Positions 27,504 to 36,679 of a DNA stretch of 64,000 nucleotides are shown here, piece after piece; the first letter of the stretch is position 1, and each line of letters starts with the position of its first letter. The notes beneath the pieces were generated by a model. That model did not search any database and was not told the DNA's origin. It saw only the letters and a list, made by a program, of their open reading frames with translations. Position numbers and translations under genes: made by a program. Source of the DNA: an uncultured Sulfitobacter sp. (GTDB lineage Bacteria > Pseudomonadota > Alphaproteobacteria > Rhodobacterales > Rhodobacteraceae); the NCBI GenBank assembly GCA_905182645.1, contig CAJJCJ010000005.1:186001-250000 (forward strand), in the 5' to 3' direction.

Positions 27504-28307
27504 ATGGAACAGCAAACAGACATGGGTGTGCGTCGTTTTGGCCGCGTAAACTGGCTTGGCACCCGTACTTTGATGGGGCGCGAGGTCAAGCGGTTCATGA
27601 ATGTGTGGTCCCAGACCGTTATGGCCCCGTTGATCAATGCGGGTCTTTTTCTGATGATTTTTACGATCGCAATTGGCCCGCAGCGCGGCGATGTAATGGG
27701 CGTTGCGTTTATCACATTCCTTGCACCGGGTATTTTGACGATGACCGTGATCCAGAACGCATTTGCAAATACATCTTCCAGCCTCGCGTCCGCAAAGGTG
27801 CAGGGCAATATCGTTGATACGCTGATGCCGCCGTTGTCAGCCGCCGAGATTGTTGCGGGTTATTTGTTTGGTGCGGTGGCGCGCGGTGCATTGGTGGCCG
27901 TGGTGATCCTGACGGGCAGCGTTTTGTTCTTGGGGATTATCCCTGTGAATTTGGCTTGGATGATCGTGTTTGTGTTTCTTGGCTCTGTCCTGATGGGCGG
28001 CCTTGGCCTGATTGCGGGTATTTATGCGAATAAATTTGATCAGCTTTCCGCGATCTCGAATTTTCTGATCACGCCGCTCGCGTTTTTATCTGGCACATTT
28101 TATTCTATCGACGCGCTGCCTACTTGGTTGCAAACGCTGTCGCACGCCAACCCGTTCTTTTACATCATCGACGGGGTTCGCCACGGCATGATCGGCGTGT
28201 CTGACAGCAGCCCTTGGATTGGGCTTGGTGTGGTTAGTGTGGCTTGCGTGTTGGTGGTTGGTCTTTGCTGGCGTTGGATGAAGACGGGTTACCGGCTAAA
28301 GTCCTAA
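27504..28307 (+). CDS. ABC-2 type transporter permease without adjacent ATPase
   Basis: 267 residues with six hydrophobic segments. The N-terminus GTRTLMGREVKRFMNVWSQT and the central IVDTLMPPLSAAEIVAGYL loop match ABC-2 exporters of the YadH/NodJ group; LSHANPFFYIIDGVRHGM is the typical final periplasmic motif. ATG at 27504 has AGGGAAA upstream. The cognate ATPase is not next to it, so it must be encoded elsewhere. Precedes argD with a 220-base gap. Confidence 0.88.
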   Translation: MEQQTDMGVRRFGRVNWLGTRTLMGREVKRFMNVWSQTVMAPLINAGLFLMIFTIAIGPQRGDVMGVAFITFLAPGILTMTVIQNAFANTSSSLASAKVQGNIVDTLMPPLSAAEIVAGYLFGAVARGALVAVVILTGSVLFLGIIPVNLAWMIVFVFLGSVLMGGLGLIAGIYANKFDQLSAISNFLITPLAFLSGTFYSIDALPTWLQTLSHANPFFYIIDGVRHGMIGVSDSSPWIGLGVVSVACVLVVGLCWRWMKTGYRLKS

Positions 28308-28311
28308 AGCC

Positions 28312-28362
28312 GCCCCCGCGCGCAGATTTTCACAAGGGGGTTTTCAGCGGCCAAACATTGCG
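28312..28362 (+). terminator. Hairpin after the ABC-2 permease gene
   Basis: GCCGCCCCC and GGGGGTTTTCAGCGGC form an interrupted stem (GCCGC with GCGGC, CCCCC with GGGGG) with TTTT inside. It is a plausible transcript end before the argDF unit. Confidence 0.4.
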
Positions 28363-28526
28363 CTATCCAAAACCCATGATGACACGCACAACATATGTGA
28401 TCCGACGCCGACGCTAATTTTTGCGTCAGCTGATACTTGTCTTCTTTCACCCCCAAAAAACATTGACATGACGCCCTGCCATTGGCACCAATCGGGCTTC
28501 TTTTATCCAGAAAAGGCTGATCCGCT

Positions 28527-29708
28527 ATGATCGCTTCCGTCCTGCCGACCTATTCCCGCGCACCCCTGACATTCGTCAAAGGTGAAGGCTCTTGGCTGAC
28601 AGAGGCTGACGGGCGACAGATATTGGATTTGGGCGCGGGCATTGCGGTGAATGTTTTGGGTCATGCGCATCCTGCGCTGGTGACTGCGTTGACGGATCAA
28701 GCGAATGCGCTGTGGCATGTGTCGAACCTTTACAACATTCCTGCCCAGCAAAAGCTGGCTGATGCGTTGGTCGATAAGACGTTTGCCGACACGGTATTTT
28801 TCACCAATTCCGGCACAGAAAGCTGCGAGTTGGCGATTAAGATGGCCCGTAAATATTGGTATGATAAAGGCCAGCCGGAGCGGACGGATATCATCACCTT
28901 TACTGGGTCGTTCCATGGCCGATCGTCCGCTGGCATTGCTGCCGCAGGGTCTGAGAAAATGACCAAAGGGTTTGGCCCGTTATTGCCCGGATTTATTCAT
29001 CTGGAATTTGGCGATCACGATGCACTGACCGAGGCTGCAAAGTCCGGCACGGTCGCGGGTATTCTTGTGGAACCGATATTGGGCGAGGGTGGGATCAAAG
29101 TCCTGCCGGATGCTTGTCTTAAGGGGCTGCGCGATTTGTGCGACGGGCACGGAATCTTGATGATGCTCGACGAGGTGCAGTGCGGCGTTGGCCGGACCGG
29201 CAAGCTGTTTGCGCATGAATGGGCAGGGGTTACGCCGGATATTATGATGGTTGCCAAGGGTATCGGCGGAGGCTTTCCGTTGGGCGCCGTTTTGGCGACT
29301 GAAGACGCGGCGTCTGGTATGACTGCTGGCACGCATGGGTCGACTTATGGTGGCAACCCGCTGGCCTGTGCTGTTGGCGGTGCTGTCATGGATATTGTTG
29401 CCGATGATGCGTTCTTGGCAGAGGTGAACCGCAAAGCGTCATCGATGCGTCAAAAGCTTGAAGGGCTGGTCGCATCGCATCCTGATGTGTTTGAAAGCGT
29501 GCGCGGAACTGGCCTGATGCTGGGTCTGAAATGCAAGGCGGTGAACATGGATGTGGTCACGGCGGGTTATGATCATAACCTGCTGGTGGTGCCTGCTGCT
29601 GATAACGTGATCCGGCTGTTGCCCGCGCTGAACATCCCTGACACGGACATCGCGGCGGCGATTGAAAAGCTTGATGCGGCAGCGACCCAAGTGGCCCGCA
29701 ACGCCTGA
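28527..29708 (+). CDS. argD: Acetylornithine aminotransferase
   Basis: PLP-dependent class III aminotransferase, 393 residues, converting N-acetylglutamate semialdehyde to N-acetylornithine in arginine synthesis. Family marks are [32 protein letters not shown], the cofactor Asp in [16 protein letters not shown] and the Schiff-base Lys in [15 protein letters not shown]. Directly followed by argF, as in many Rhodobacteraceae, with gcrA upstream. No defects. Confidence 0.95.
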   Translation: MIASVLPTYSRAPLTFVKGEGSWLTEADGRQILDLGAGIAVNVLGHAHPALVTALTDQANALWHVSNLYNIPAQQKLADALVDKTFADTVFFTNSGTESCELAIKMARKYWYDKGQPERTDIITFTGSFHGRSSAGIAAAGSEKMTKGFGPLLPGFIHLEFGDHDALTEAAKSGTVAGILVEPILGEGGIKVLPDACLKGLRDLCDGHGILMMLDEVQCGVGRTGKLFAHEWAGVTPDIMMVAKGIGGGFPLGAVLATEDAASGMTAGTHGSTYGGNPLACAVGGAVMDIVADDAFLAEVNRKASSMRQKLEGLVASHPDVFESVRGTGLMLGLKCKAVNMDVVTAGYDHNLLVVPAADNVIRLLPALNIPDTDIAAAIEKLDAAATQVARNA

Positions 29709-29758
29709 GCGTACTGATAATTTTCTGGGCTGCAGCCCGCTTATATAAAGACACTGAT

Positions 29759-30664
29759 ATGACCCATTTTCTAGACATTCACACGACTGACACCACCGCC
29801 TTGCGGGGCATTATCGACCAAGCACGCGTGATGAAAGACGCGCGTGCGGGGCAGCCTAAAGGGGCAAAAGACGCGGAACAGCCGCTTGCCGGACATATGG
29901 TTGCGTTGATTTTTGAAAAGCCATCAACCCGTACGCGCATTAGCTTTGACGTTGGTGTCCGCCAAATGGGCGGCGAAACTTTGGTGCTGTCCGGCGCTGA
30001 TATGCAGCTTGGGCATGGTGAGACGATCGCAGATACGGCGCGGGTTTTGTCGCGTTATGTTGATCTGATTATGATGCGCACGTTTGAAGAAGATACGATT
30101 TTGGAGATGGCGGAATACGCATCTGTGCCAGTCATCAACGGGCTGACCAATCGCACGCATCCGTGTCAGATCATGGCCGATATCATGACGTTTGAAGAAC
30201 ATAATGGCCCGATCAAAGGCAAGAAGGTTGTTTGGACTGGTGACGGCAACAACGTGTTCGCCAGCTTTGCCCATGCTGCCAAGCAGTTTGATTTTGAGCT
30301 GGTGTTTACGGGGCCAGAAACCTTGCAACCGGAGCGCGCGCTTGACGGGCTTTATACGACGCAGCGCAATCCGGATATTGCCGTTGAAGGTGCTGATCTG
30401 GTCGTGACGGACACGTGGGTGTCGATGCATGATCCGCAATCGGCCCGCGAACGTCGCCACAATCAGCTGCGTGGGTATCAAGTTAACGACGCGCTGATGG
30501 CCAAGGCCAAAGATGACGCACTGTTCATGCATTGCCTGCCTGCCCACCGCGATGATGAAGCCACGTCATCGGTGATGGACGGAAAGCATTCGGTGATTTT
30601 CGATGAGGCGGAAAACCGGCTTCACGCGCAAAAGGCGATCATGCGCTATTGTCTGGGCAAATAG
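29759..30664 (+). CDS. argF: Ornithine carbamoyltransferase
   Basis: Transfers the carbamoyl group from carbamoyl phosphate (made by CarAB) to ornithine, giving citrulline. The 301-residue protein has the carbamoyl-phosphate motif [15 protein letters not shown], the [14 protein letters not shown] segment, an ornithine loop in DTWVSM and the catalytic [12 protein letters not shown]. Starts 51 bases after argD on the same strand. Length and motifs are complete. Confidence 0.97.
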   Translation: MTHFLDIHTTDTTALRGIIDQARVMKDARAGQPKGAKDAEQPLAGHMVALIFEKPSTRTRISFDVGVRQMGGETLVLSGADMQLGHGETIADTARVLSRYVDLIMMRTFEEDTILEMAEYASVPVINGLTNRTHPCQIMADIMTFEEHNGPIKGKKVVWTGDGNNVFASFAHAAKQFDFELVFTGPETLQPERALDGLYTTQRNPDIAVEGADLVVTDTWVSMHDPQSARERRHNQLRGYQVNDALMAKAKDDALFMHCLPAHRDDEATSSVMDGKHSVIFDEAENRLHAQKAIMRYCLGK

Positions 30665-30747
30665 CGCAGGCCGACATACAGATTTGCCTTGCGCACGCAC
30701 TGTGTCGCAGGGATGTAGAATGAAATTGGATTGAAAAGGCGACCACT

Positions 30748-32184
30748 ATGGAAAACTCACGTAACTTTTATATCAACGGTATGTGGACTGCGCCAATGGC
30801 TGGTCACGACTTTGATGTGGTCGACCCATCGACTGAAGAAGTCGCGGACACCATTGTGCTTGGTGGTCAGGCGGATACTGATGCTGCCGTTGCTGCAGCC
30901 AAGGCCGCGTTCCCGAAGTGGCGCTTGTCATCTAAAGCCGAGCGGCTTGAGTTGATGCAAAGCATTTTGGATGTCTATATGCGTCGCTCTGATGAAATGG
31001 GCGCTGTGATCAGCACCGAGATGGGCGCGCCGATTGATATGTCCAAGGTTTCGCAGTCTGGTACAGGCTCGTTTCACCTAAAGGCATTTATTGCGTCGTT
31101 GAAGGATTATGAATTCGAGCATGCCTTGCGCGCTGGCGAAGACGATACGCGTATTATCCACGAGCCGATTGGTGTTTGCGCGCTGATCACGCCTTGGAAT
31201 TGGCCGATGAACCAGATCGCGTTGAAGGTGATCCCTGCGTTGGCGACGGGCTGTACAATGGTGTTGAAACCATCCGAGCAGTCGCCGCTGTCTGCGGTTC
31301 TGTTTTCCGAGATTATGGACGAGGCTGGCGTGCCAGCGGGCGTTTACAATATGTTGCACGGCGACGGGCCAGGTGTTGGTAGCCAACTTTCGGTGCATAA
31401 AGACGTGGATATGGTCAGCTTTACGGGTTCCACCCGTGCCGGTCGTGCGATCACGATTGCGGCTGCTGAAACAGTTAAGCGTGTAAGCTTGGAATTGGGC
31501 GGCAAAGGCGCGAACCTTGTGTTTGCGGATGCTGATCCAAAGGCCGTCGCACAGGGCATCGCGCGCTGCTTTAACAACACTGGTCAGTCGTGCAACGCGC
31601 CGACACGGATGCTTGTGGAGCGGTCACGCTACGCTGACGCTGTGGAACAGGCCAAGGCCGCTGCTAACGCCACCAAGGTCAATGCCGCATCCGAGGGTGG
31701 CCAGCATATTGGTCCGCTCGTGTCTGAAATGCAGTTCACTAAAGTTCAAGACCTGATCCAGCAGGGTATCGATGAAGGTGCGACGCTGGTTGCCGGTGGT
31801 ATGGGCCGTCCTGAGGGCTTGAACCGTGGTTTCTTTGTCCGTCCAACGGTGTTTGCTGATTGTAACAACGACATGACCGTGATGCGCGAAGAAATCTTTG
31901 GTCCTGTGCTGGCGATGATGCCGTTTGACACCGAAGAAGAGGCGATCGCGATTGCCAATGACACGGACTACGGGCTGACCAACTATGTGCAGACCACCGA
32001 CCCTGAACGCGCCCGCCGTGTCGCCCGCGCGCTGCGGTCCGGTATGGTTGACATGAATGGCAAAGGCCGTGGTGCTGGGTCTCCTTTTGGGGGGATGAAG
32101 CAATCTGGCAATGGTCGCGAAGGTGGCGAATGGGGTCTGGATGAATTCACCGAAGTCCGCGCCATTGGCGGTTGGCCTACTTAA
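30748..32184 (+). CDS. NAD-dependent aldehyde dehydrogenase
   Basis: 478 residues of the general ALDH family. Seen are the Rossmann-type ITPWNWPMNQIALKVIPAL, SFTGSTRAG, catalytic Glu in VSLELGGKGANLVF, catalytic Cys in NNTGQSCNAPTRM and EEIFGPVLAMMPF. The substrate is not set by these motifs. It is followed by a hairpin, then by the xdhC-like gene and the remains of a cox-type dehydrogenase operon, so it may once have acted in the same aldehyde or CO/purine-type oxidation locus. Confidence 0.92.
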   Translation: MENSRNFYINGMWTAPMAGHDFDVVDPSTEEVADTIVLGGQADTDAAVAAAKAAFPKWRLSSKAERLELMQSILDVYMRRSDEMGAVISTEMGAPIDMSKVSQSGTGSFHLKAFIASLKDYEFEHALRAGEDDTRIIHEPIGVCALITPWNWPMNQIALKVIPALATGCTMVLKPSEQSPLSAVLFSEIMDEAGVPAGVYNMLHGDGPGVGSQLSVHKDVDMVSFTGSTRAGRAITIAAAETVKRVSLELGGKGANLVFADADPKAVAQGIARCFNNTGQSCNAPTRMLVERSRYADAVEQAKAAANATKVNAASEGGQHIGPLVSEMQFTKVQDLIQQGIDEGATLVAGGMGRPEGLNRGFFVRPTVFADCNNDMTVMREEIFGPVLAMMPFDTEEEAIAIANDTDYGLTNYVQTTDPERARRVARALRSGMVDMNGKGRGAGSPFGGMKQSGNGREGGEWGLDEFTEVRAIGGWPT

Positions 32185-32192
32185 ACGAATTT

Positions 32193-32223
32193 GCGTGATG
32201 CCCCGATAATCCGGGCGTCACGC
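32193..32223. terminator. Hairpin between ALDH and xdhC-like gene
   Basis: GCGTGATGCCCC pairs with CGGGCGTCACGC (ten of twelve positions, allowing one G-T) around GATAATC. Strong stem, no U-run. Confidence 0.55.
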
Positions 32224-32239
32224 GCAAAGGTTTGGATGT

Positions 32240-33172
32240 ATGCACAAGAAATCACAAAGCCCGATATTTTGCCTTGCGGATGGCACCGTGCGCGGGGTTT
32301 TGGCTGTGGTTATTCGCACTGAAGGCCCGTCTTATCGGGCGGTCGGCGCGACGATGGTGTTTGCAGACGACGGATCGCGGCTTGGCAGTTTGTCGTCGGG
32401 TTGTATCGAGAGCGATCTGGCGATCCATGCGCTGACGGTGCGCACCAATGGGCTGCCTGTTGTGGTGACATATGGGCGTGGGTCGCCGTTTATGGATATT
32501 GAACTGCCGTGCGGCGGCGGGCTTGATATCTTGCTGATCGCACAGCCAACGGACGCAGAGCTGGGCATTATTGCCAGCGTGACGCGTGACCGGACACCGC
32601 GTGTTATTGCGATCTCAAAAACCGATGGCGCGATTACGTCGGTTGATGAAGCCCACGCAATTGCGGATGATTTGTTCGCGCTTTCGCTGACACCGCCGCT
32701 GCAATTTTGCATCTTTGGCAAGGGGCCAGAGGCCGCTAATTTTGCCCAGCTTGCGCAGGCGCTGGGCTATGAGGGTACGTTGCTTTCGCCGGACCCAGAG
32801 ACGTTAAATGGCTTTGTGGGCGACGATTGGCGCACTGTTTTGTTGCACAAACAAGCATGTCCGGCAGGTTTGAACCCCGATGCCCACACTGCTGTCGTGC
32901 TATTCTTTCATGACCACGAATGGGAAGCACCCCTGTTGCGGGACCTGTTACAAAGCGATGCATTTTATATTGGCGCGCAGGGCAGCAAGCGGGCAGGGGA
33001 TGCGCGGACGGTGCAATTACATGCGCTGGGCGTGAGCCCCGACCAATGCAGCCGAATTGTTGGCCCAATTGGCATGATACCATCAACACGAGATCCACAA
33101 ACCCTCGCGGTGTCGGTGATGGCCGAGATATTGAACACAGCACAGTCAGATTTTCTACGGACGACAGCATGA
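32240..33172 (+). CDS. XdhC/CoxF family protein
   Basis: 310 residues. The N-terminal XdhC_CoxI domain shows VIRTEGPSYRAVGATMVF and LSSGCIESDLA; the C-terminal Rossmann domain shows FCIFGKGPEAANFAQLAQALGY and YIGAQGSKRAGDARTVQL, then IGPIGMIPSTRDPQTLAVSVM. XdhC proteins bind molybdenum cofactor, promote its sulfuration and insert it into xanthine dehydrogenase-type enzymes. The gene is intact, yet its presumed partner operon just downstream is destroyed, so its present client is unclear. Confidence 0.9.
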   Translation: MHKKSQSPIFCLADGTVRGVLAVVIRTEGPSYRAVGATMVFADDGSRLGSLSSGCIESDLAIHALTVRTNGLPVVVTYGRGSPFMDIELPCGGGLDILLIAQPTDAELGIIASVTRDRTPRVIAISKTDGAITSVDEAHAIADDLFALSLTPPLQFCIFGKGPEAANFAQLAQALGYEGTLLSPDPETLNGFVGDDWRTVLLHKQACPAGLNPDAHTAVVLFFHDHEWEAPLLRDLLQSDAFYIGAQGSKRAGDARTVQLHALGVSPDQCSRIVGPIGMIPSTRDPQTLAVSVMAEILNTAQSDFLRTTA

Positions 33173-33176
33173 GAAC

Positions 33177-33510
33177 CGCACGCTGCTGTCGTCGCTTTTG
33201 CGTGACGGGCTGAAATTGACTGGCACGCATATCGGCTGTGATACGTCGTAGTGCGGCGCCTGTGAACGGCCAAGCGGTGAAATCGTGCACGATGTTCGCG
33301 ATAGAGGCTGACGGTGCCGAAGTGTCGACAATTGAGGGTCAAGCAAACGCCGACGGCTCGTTGAATGTGATCCAACAAGCGTTCCAAGATCACCACGGAT
33401 TGCAGTGCGGATTTTGCATGTCCGGTTTGGTGATGTTGACGGTCAGCCTGTTGAAAGAAAACCCCGAGCCAACCGAGGCCGCGCTGACTGCTGATTTCTC
33501 AGTCGTGTAA
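33177..33510 (+). pseudogene. Decayed coxS-type 2Fe-2S subunit gene
   Basis: Pieces of a small iron-sulfur subunit of a molybdenum hydroxylase are readable: DGLKLTGTHIGCDTS, then a TAG stop in place of the next codon, CGAC, a small deletion and frame change, NGQAVKSCTMFAIEADGAEV, and the second cluster segment HHGLQCGFCMSGLVML. The order and spacing match CoxS/CutS proteins. The stop codon, the deletion of roughly four residues and the degraded 3' end make it non-functional. Confidence 0.85.
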
Positions 33511-33622
33511 TCGCTGGGCTGTCGGTGGATGCGGATAACTTGATCGCTGACCTGCATGGCAGGCCAGAGTACCGCGCGCATTTGGTTAAGGTGATGACAG
33601 GCCGCGCGGTCGCTGCCGCATA
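33511..33622 (+). pseudogene. Terminal fragment of a coxM-type FAD subunit gene
   Basis: A short frame reads LSVDADNLIADLHGRPEYRA then HLVKVMTGRAVAAA and a stop. This resembles the very C-terminus of CoxM/CutM FAD-binding subunits. The large molybdopterin subunit and most of coxM are missing, so a deletion removed most of the operon between coxS and this point. Confidence 0.6.
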
Positions 33623-33627
33623 AGGTT

Positions 33628-34014
33628 TTATGTTTCGGTTTCTGCGATCTCGATGTCCGCGTCGGGGACGTTGAGCGTCGACCATGTATCATCGTTTGTG
33701 GGCGCAGGTGGCGGTGCACAAACGCCGCGGTGGATGTTCACCTTGGCCATAAAGTTGGCTGATACAGGAGCCGTCACGAACAAGAACCCCATGATCAGCA
33801 GCTCGTGGAACGACCCGTCTGCAAACGTCCAAGAATGGACCATTGATGCGATCAGGAACGCGCCGATACCAACGGTGCCTGCCTTGGTCGGTGCATGAAG
33901 CCGCGACATTGCTGTGTTCAGTTTGAGCAGACCGATGCCCGCCACAAGCGAAAATATTGTTCCGATCAGCAGCGATATGGCGATGGCGTAGGTGGCAATA
34001 ATTTGCAGGGTCAT
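33628..34014 (-). CDS. mnhG: Na+/H+ antiporter Mrp/Pha subunit G
   Basis: 128 residues with three transmembrane segments at the N-terminus and the conserved GLLKLNTAMSRLHAPTKAGT motif of MnhG/PhaG, followed by a hydrophilic tail. Small membrane subunit needed for assembly of the seven-component cation/proton antiporter. Last gene of the operon; its start overlaps the end of subunit F by four bases. Confidence 0.93.
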   Translation of the reverse strand: MTLQIIATYAIAISLLIGTIFSLVAGIGLLKLNTAMSRLHAPTKAGTVGIGAFLIASMVHSWTFADGSFHELLIMGFLFVTAPVSANFMAKVNIHRGVCAPPPAPTNDDTWSTLNVPDADIEIAETET

Positions 34015-34298
34015 TCTATGATATCTCCGCGGAGGACGAAGCGCGCGTAGGCGACGGTGGATACGAAACCAAGCATCGCGATGATCAGTGCTGCCTCAAA
34101 GTAAATCTGGGTGCCCTGATAGATGCCGAGCAATATGATCAGCCCGATTGCGTTGATGAACATGGTGTCCAGCGCCAGAATTCGGTCGCCCGTGCTTGGC
34201 CCGATCCATAGCCGGATCATCGCCATGACTTGCGCCACTGCAACCATTACGAATGCGATCACAAGCGCCCAGTCCATGATTTGCGTGGCTAAGGTCAT
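34011..34298 (-). CDS. mnhF: Na+/H+ antiporter Mrp/Pha subunit F
   Basis: 95 residues, three membrane segments, with the family motif IRLWIGPSTGDRILALDTM between the first and second segments. Structural subunit of the Mrp/Pha complex in the inner membrane. Overlaps both neighbours by four bases, indicating coupled translation. Confidence 0.94.
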   Translation of the reverse strand: MTLATQIMDWALVIAFVMVAVAQVMAMIRLWIGPSTGDRILALDTMFINAIGLIILLGIYQGTQIYFEAALIIAMLGFVSTVAYARFVLRGDIIE

Positions 34299-34795
34299 TC
34301 GAAAATCTCCTTTAAGCGCCGCTCGTAGCGGTCCTTGATCTCGTCGCGTACGGCGTCGGGGTCATCGGTATCAAGCGCGTGAACCAGCAGGCTGTGTCCT
34401 TCATCAGAAAGGTCGGCAGACACGGTTCCGGGCGTCAGGGTGATGGTGCCTGCAAGGATTGTTATCGCCTCGGGGCTGCGCAAATCAAGCGGGATGACAA
34501 CCCAATTGGGCCGCATGTCCGCGTTGCGTTTGGTCAGCACGATCCAAGCGACTTGCACGTTGGCCACTAGGATATCCCACATGACCAGCACGCAATAGGT
34601 TAGCATTTTGCCGACCCGCAGGCTTTGCGGCCGATCAGGCCACCAGCGCGCTGTCATGATCGGAATGATGATCCCAAGGATGACCCCAAACACGACCATG
34701 CCCGCAGAAACTTCGTTTTGCAGCAGGGTCCAGACCACGGCCAAAAGGACGGTCAATGCGGGGTGCGGCAACAGCCAACGGTAAAGTTTACCCAT
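34295..34795 (-). CDS. mnhE: Na+/H+ antiporter Mrp/Pha subunit E
   Basis: 166 residues. Two hydrophobic segments near the N-terminus, then a hydrophilic domain with VAWIVLTKRNADMRPNWVV, TLTPGTVSADL and HSLLVHALD, typical of MnhE/PhaE. Part of the Mrp/Pha operon, one base after subunit D's stop region. Confidence 0.94.
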   Translation of the reverse strand: MGKLYRWLLPHPALTVLLAVVWTLLQNEVSAGMVVFGVILGIIIPIMTARWWPDRPQSLRVGKMLTYCVLVMWDILVANVQVAWIVLTKRNADMRPNWVVIPLDLRSPEAITILAGTITLTPGTVSADLSDEGHSLLVHALDTDDPDAVRDEIKDRYERRLKEIFE

Positions 34796-34796
34796 C

Positions 34797-36344
34797 TTAG
34801 TGATCCCCCTGCGATTTGGCGTCCGACATCTTGCCTTTGGATGTTAGCACCGTCGTCATATAGGCGTCGGGCGTGAACAGCTGTTTGGCCATTGCGGTGG
34901 TGTAGGTTGTTGCGGGCCCTGCGAAAACTGTGTGTGCGACTAGCAGTGCCAGAAGGCCGCCAACTGCGACGTATGACAGGGCTGATGGGCGTGCGACTGC
35001 AGGTGTGTCTTCGGGTGCTGCCACGCTGTTGGCTTTCCAAAACAGGATGCTGCCAGCGCGCGCGAAACCCACAACGCTGATCAGGCTTGCGCCCAGCACA
35101 ATGGCCCAGACCCAGACCATCTGCGGTGTGTCAAATGACGCATCGAGGATCAGCAGTTTGCCGACGAACCCTGACAGTGGTGGCAGTCCTGCCATCGCAA
35201 TTGCGCCGACAAAGAACATGGCCGCCGTCAAATTCGCGCCCGCCATTGGTGGTTGCGCAGTTAGGTCAAGGTTTGCTCGTCCAGCCCGCGCCAGATCAGA
35301 GATCAGGAACAATGCGCCAGCGGCCAGTGTCGAATGCACGATGTAATACAGCGCTGCGCCGATCCCTTCGGGCGTGAACAGCGCGATTGATACCATCACC
35401 ATGCCCATTGATCCGATCACCGCAAATGCGACCAGTCGATCAAGGTGCCGTGCTGCCAAAATGCCGATCATGCCGATGGCCAAGGACACCAATGCGGCAG
35501 GCAACAGCCACCAGCCATGCAGGCCCGCTGTAACCGTGAGATCAGGCGGAAAGATCAGCGTGTAAACGCGGATGATCGCGTAGGCGCCGACTTTGGTCAT
35601 GATCGCGAATAATGCAGCGACGGGGGCGGGGGCCTCGGCGTAGCTGGACGGGAGCCAGAAATGCAGCGGGACCACAGCGGCTTTGATTGCGAAGACCATC
35701 AAGAGCAGGACAGCCGCGACGCGGATGCCAACGGTTGCACCTTCGTCGATAAGCTGCACGCGCTGCGCCAGATCGGCCATATTAAGCGTGCCCGTTTCTG
35801 CATAGATCGCGCCAAGCGCGAACAGGAATAACGTTGATCCCAGCAGGTTGAACAGCACATATTGCACGCCAGCACGCAGGCGCACGGTGCCGCCTGCGTG
35901 GATCATCAGGCCGTAGGACGCGATTAACAGGACTTCAAAGAATACAAACAGGTTGAATAAATCGCCCGTCAAAAACGCGCCCATAATCCCCATGATTTGG
36001 AACTGGAAGAGCGCATGGAAATGTCGCCCGCGTTCGTCCCATTTCGACCCGATCGCATAGAGCAGCACAAACAGCGCAAGCACAGCGGCCAGCAATACCA
36101 TCATCGTTGATAGGCGGTCACCAACAAGGACAATCCCGAAGGGCGCTGCCCAATCACCAAGCTGATACAGTAAGATCGATCCGTCAGATGCCGACCATGA
36201 TAGGCCAAGTGCGATGACGATTAATGCGACCATACTGGCGACTGAGATTACCCGCTGGATGCCGATTTGATAGCGCGCGGCCAGCACGATGAATGGTGCA
36301 ATGAACGCTGGCAAAACGATGGGGAGGATCAACCAATGGATCAT
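34797..36344 (-). CDS. mnhD: Na+/H+ antiporter Mrp/Pha subunit D
   Basis: 515-residue polytopic membrane protein of the NuoL/M/N proton-translocating family. It has the usual 14 or so helices, with MGIMGAFLTGDLFNLFVFFE (helix with the conserved Glu), PLHFWLPSSYAEAPAPVAAL (conserved loop with Lys upstream) and GLPPLSGFVGKLLIL. With subunit A it forms the ion path of the antiporter. Start overlaps the end of subunit C (ATGA). Confidence 0.95.
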   Translation of the reverse strand: MIHWLILPIVLPAFIAPFIVLAARYQIGIQRVISVASMVALIVIALGLSWSASDGSILLYQLGDWAAPFGIVLVGDRLSTMMVLLAAVLALFVLLYAIGSKWDERGRHFHALFQFQIMGIMGAFLTGDLFNLFVFFEVLLIASYGLMIHAGGTVRLRAGVQYVLFNLLGSTLFLFALGAIYAETGTLNMADLAQRVQLIDEGATVGIRVAAVLLLMVFAIKAAVVPLHFWLPSSYAEAPAPVAALFAIMTKVGAYAIIRVYTLIFPPDLTVTAGLHGWWLLPAALVSLAIGMIGILAARHLDRLVAFAVIGSMGMVMVSIALFTPEGIGAALYYIVHSTLAAGALFLISDLARAGRANLDLTAQPPMAGANLTAAMFFVGAIAMAGLPPLSGFVGKLLILDASFDTPQMVWVWAIVLGASLISVVGFARAGSILFWKANSVAAPEDTPAVARPSALSYVAVGGLLALLVAHTVFAGPATTYTTAMAKQLFTPDAYMTTVLTSKGKMSDAKSQGDH

Positions 36345-36676
36345 GCTGCGTCCTCCGGTGTCGGATCATCGACGTGGTCATCGTCCCCGCCCAGATACGC
36401 CCCAAGTGCAATCATCACGACCACTGCTGTCATCCCAAACGAGATAACGATGGCTGTTAACACAAGTGCTTGGGGCAATGGGTCGGTGTATGTTGTTGCA
36501 TCGCTTAAGATTGGCGGCGCACCCACGGTGAGCCTGCCAGACGCGAACAAGAACACGTTGACCGCATAGGTCAACAGCGAGATGCCCATGATCACAGGGA
36601 AGGTCCGCAGGCGCAGGACCAAATACAACCCACCTGCGGTTAAGATACCAATGGCTGATGCGACAAGTATTTCCAT
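36341..36676 (-). CDS. mnhC: Na+/H+ antiporter Mrp/Pha subunit C
   Basis: 111 residues, NuoK-like, with three membrane helices (GILTAGGLYLVL, VIMGISLLTYAVNVFLFA, ALVLTAIVISFGMTAVVV). Matches MnhC/PhaC in size and motif order. Lies between subunit AB and subunit D, overlapping D by four bases. Confidence 0.94.
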   Translation of the reverse strand: MEILVASAIGILTAGGLYLVLRLRTFPVIMGISLLTYAVNVFLFASGRLTVGAPPILSDATTYTDPLPQALVLTAIVISFGMTAVVVMIALGAYLGGDDDHVDDPTPEDAA

Positions 36677-36679
36677 GTC

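Noticed and set aside
26642-27817. A 391-codon plus-strand frame
   Set aside because: It crosses the gene-end repeats, the antisense strand of gcrA and the start of the ABC-2 permease in a wrong frame; no protein-like motif.
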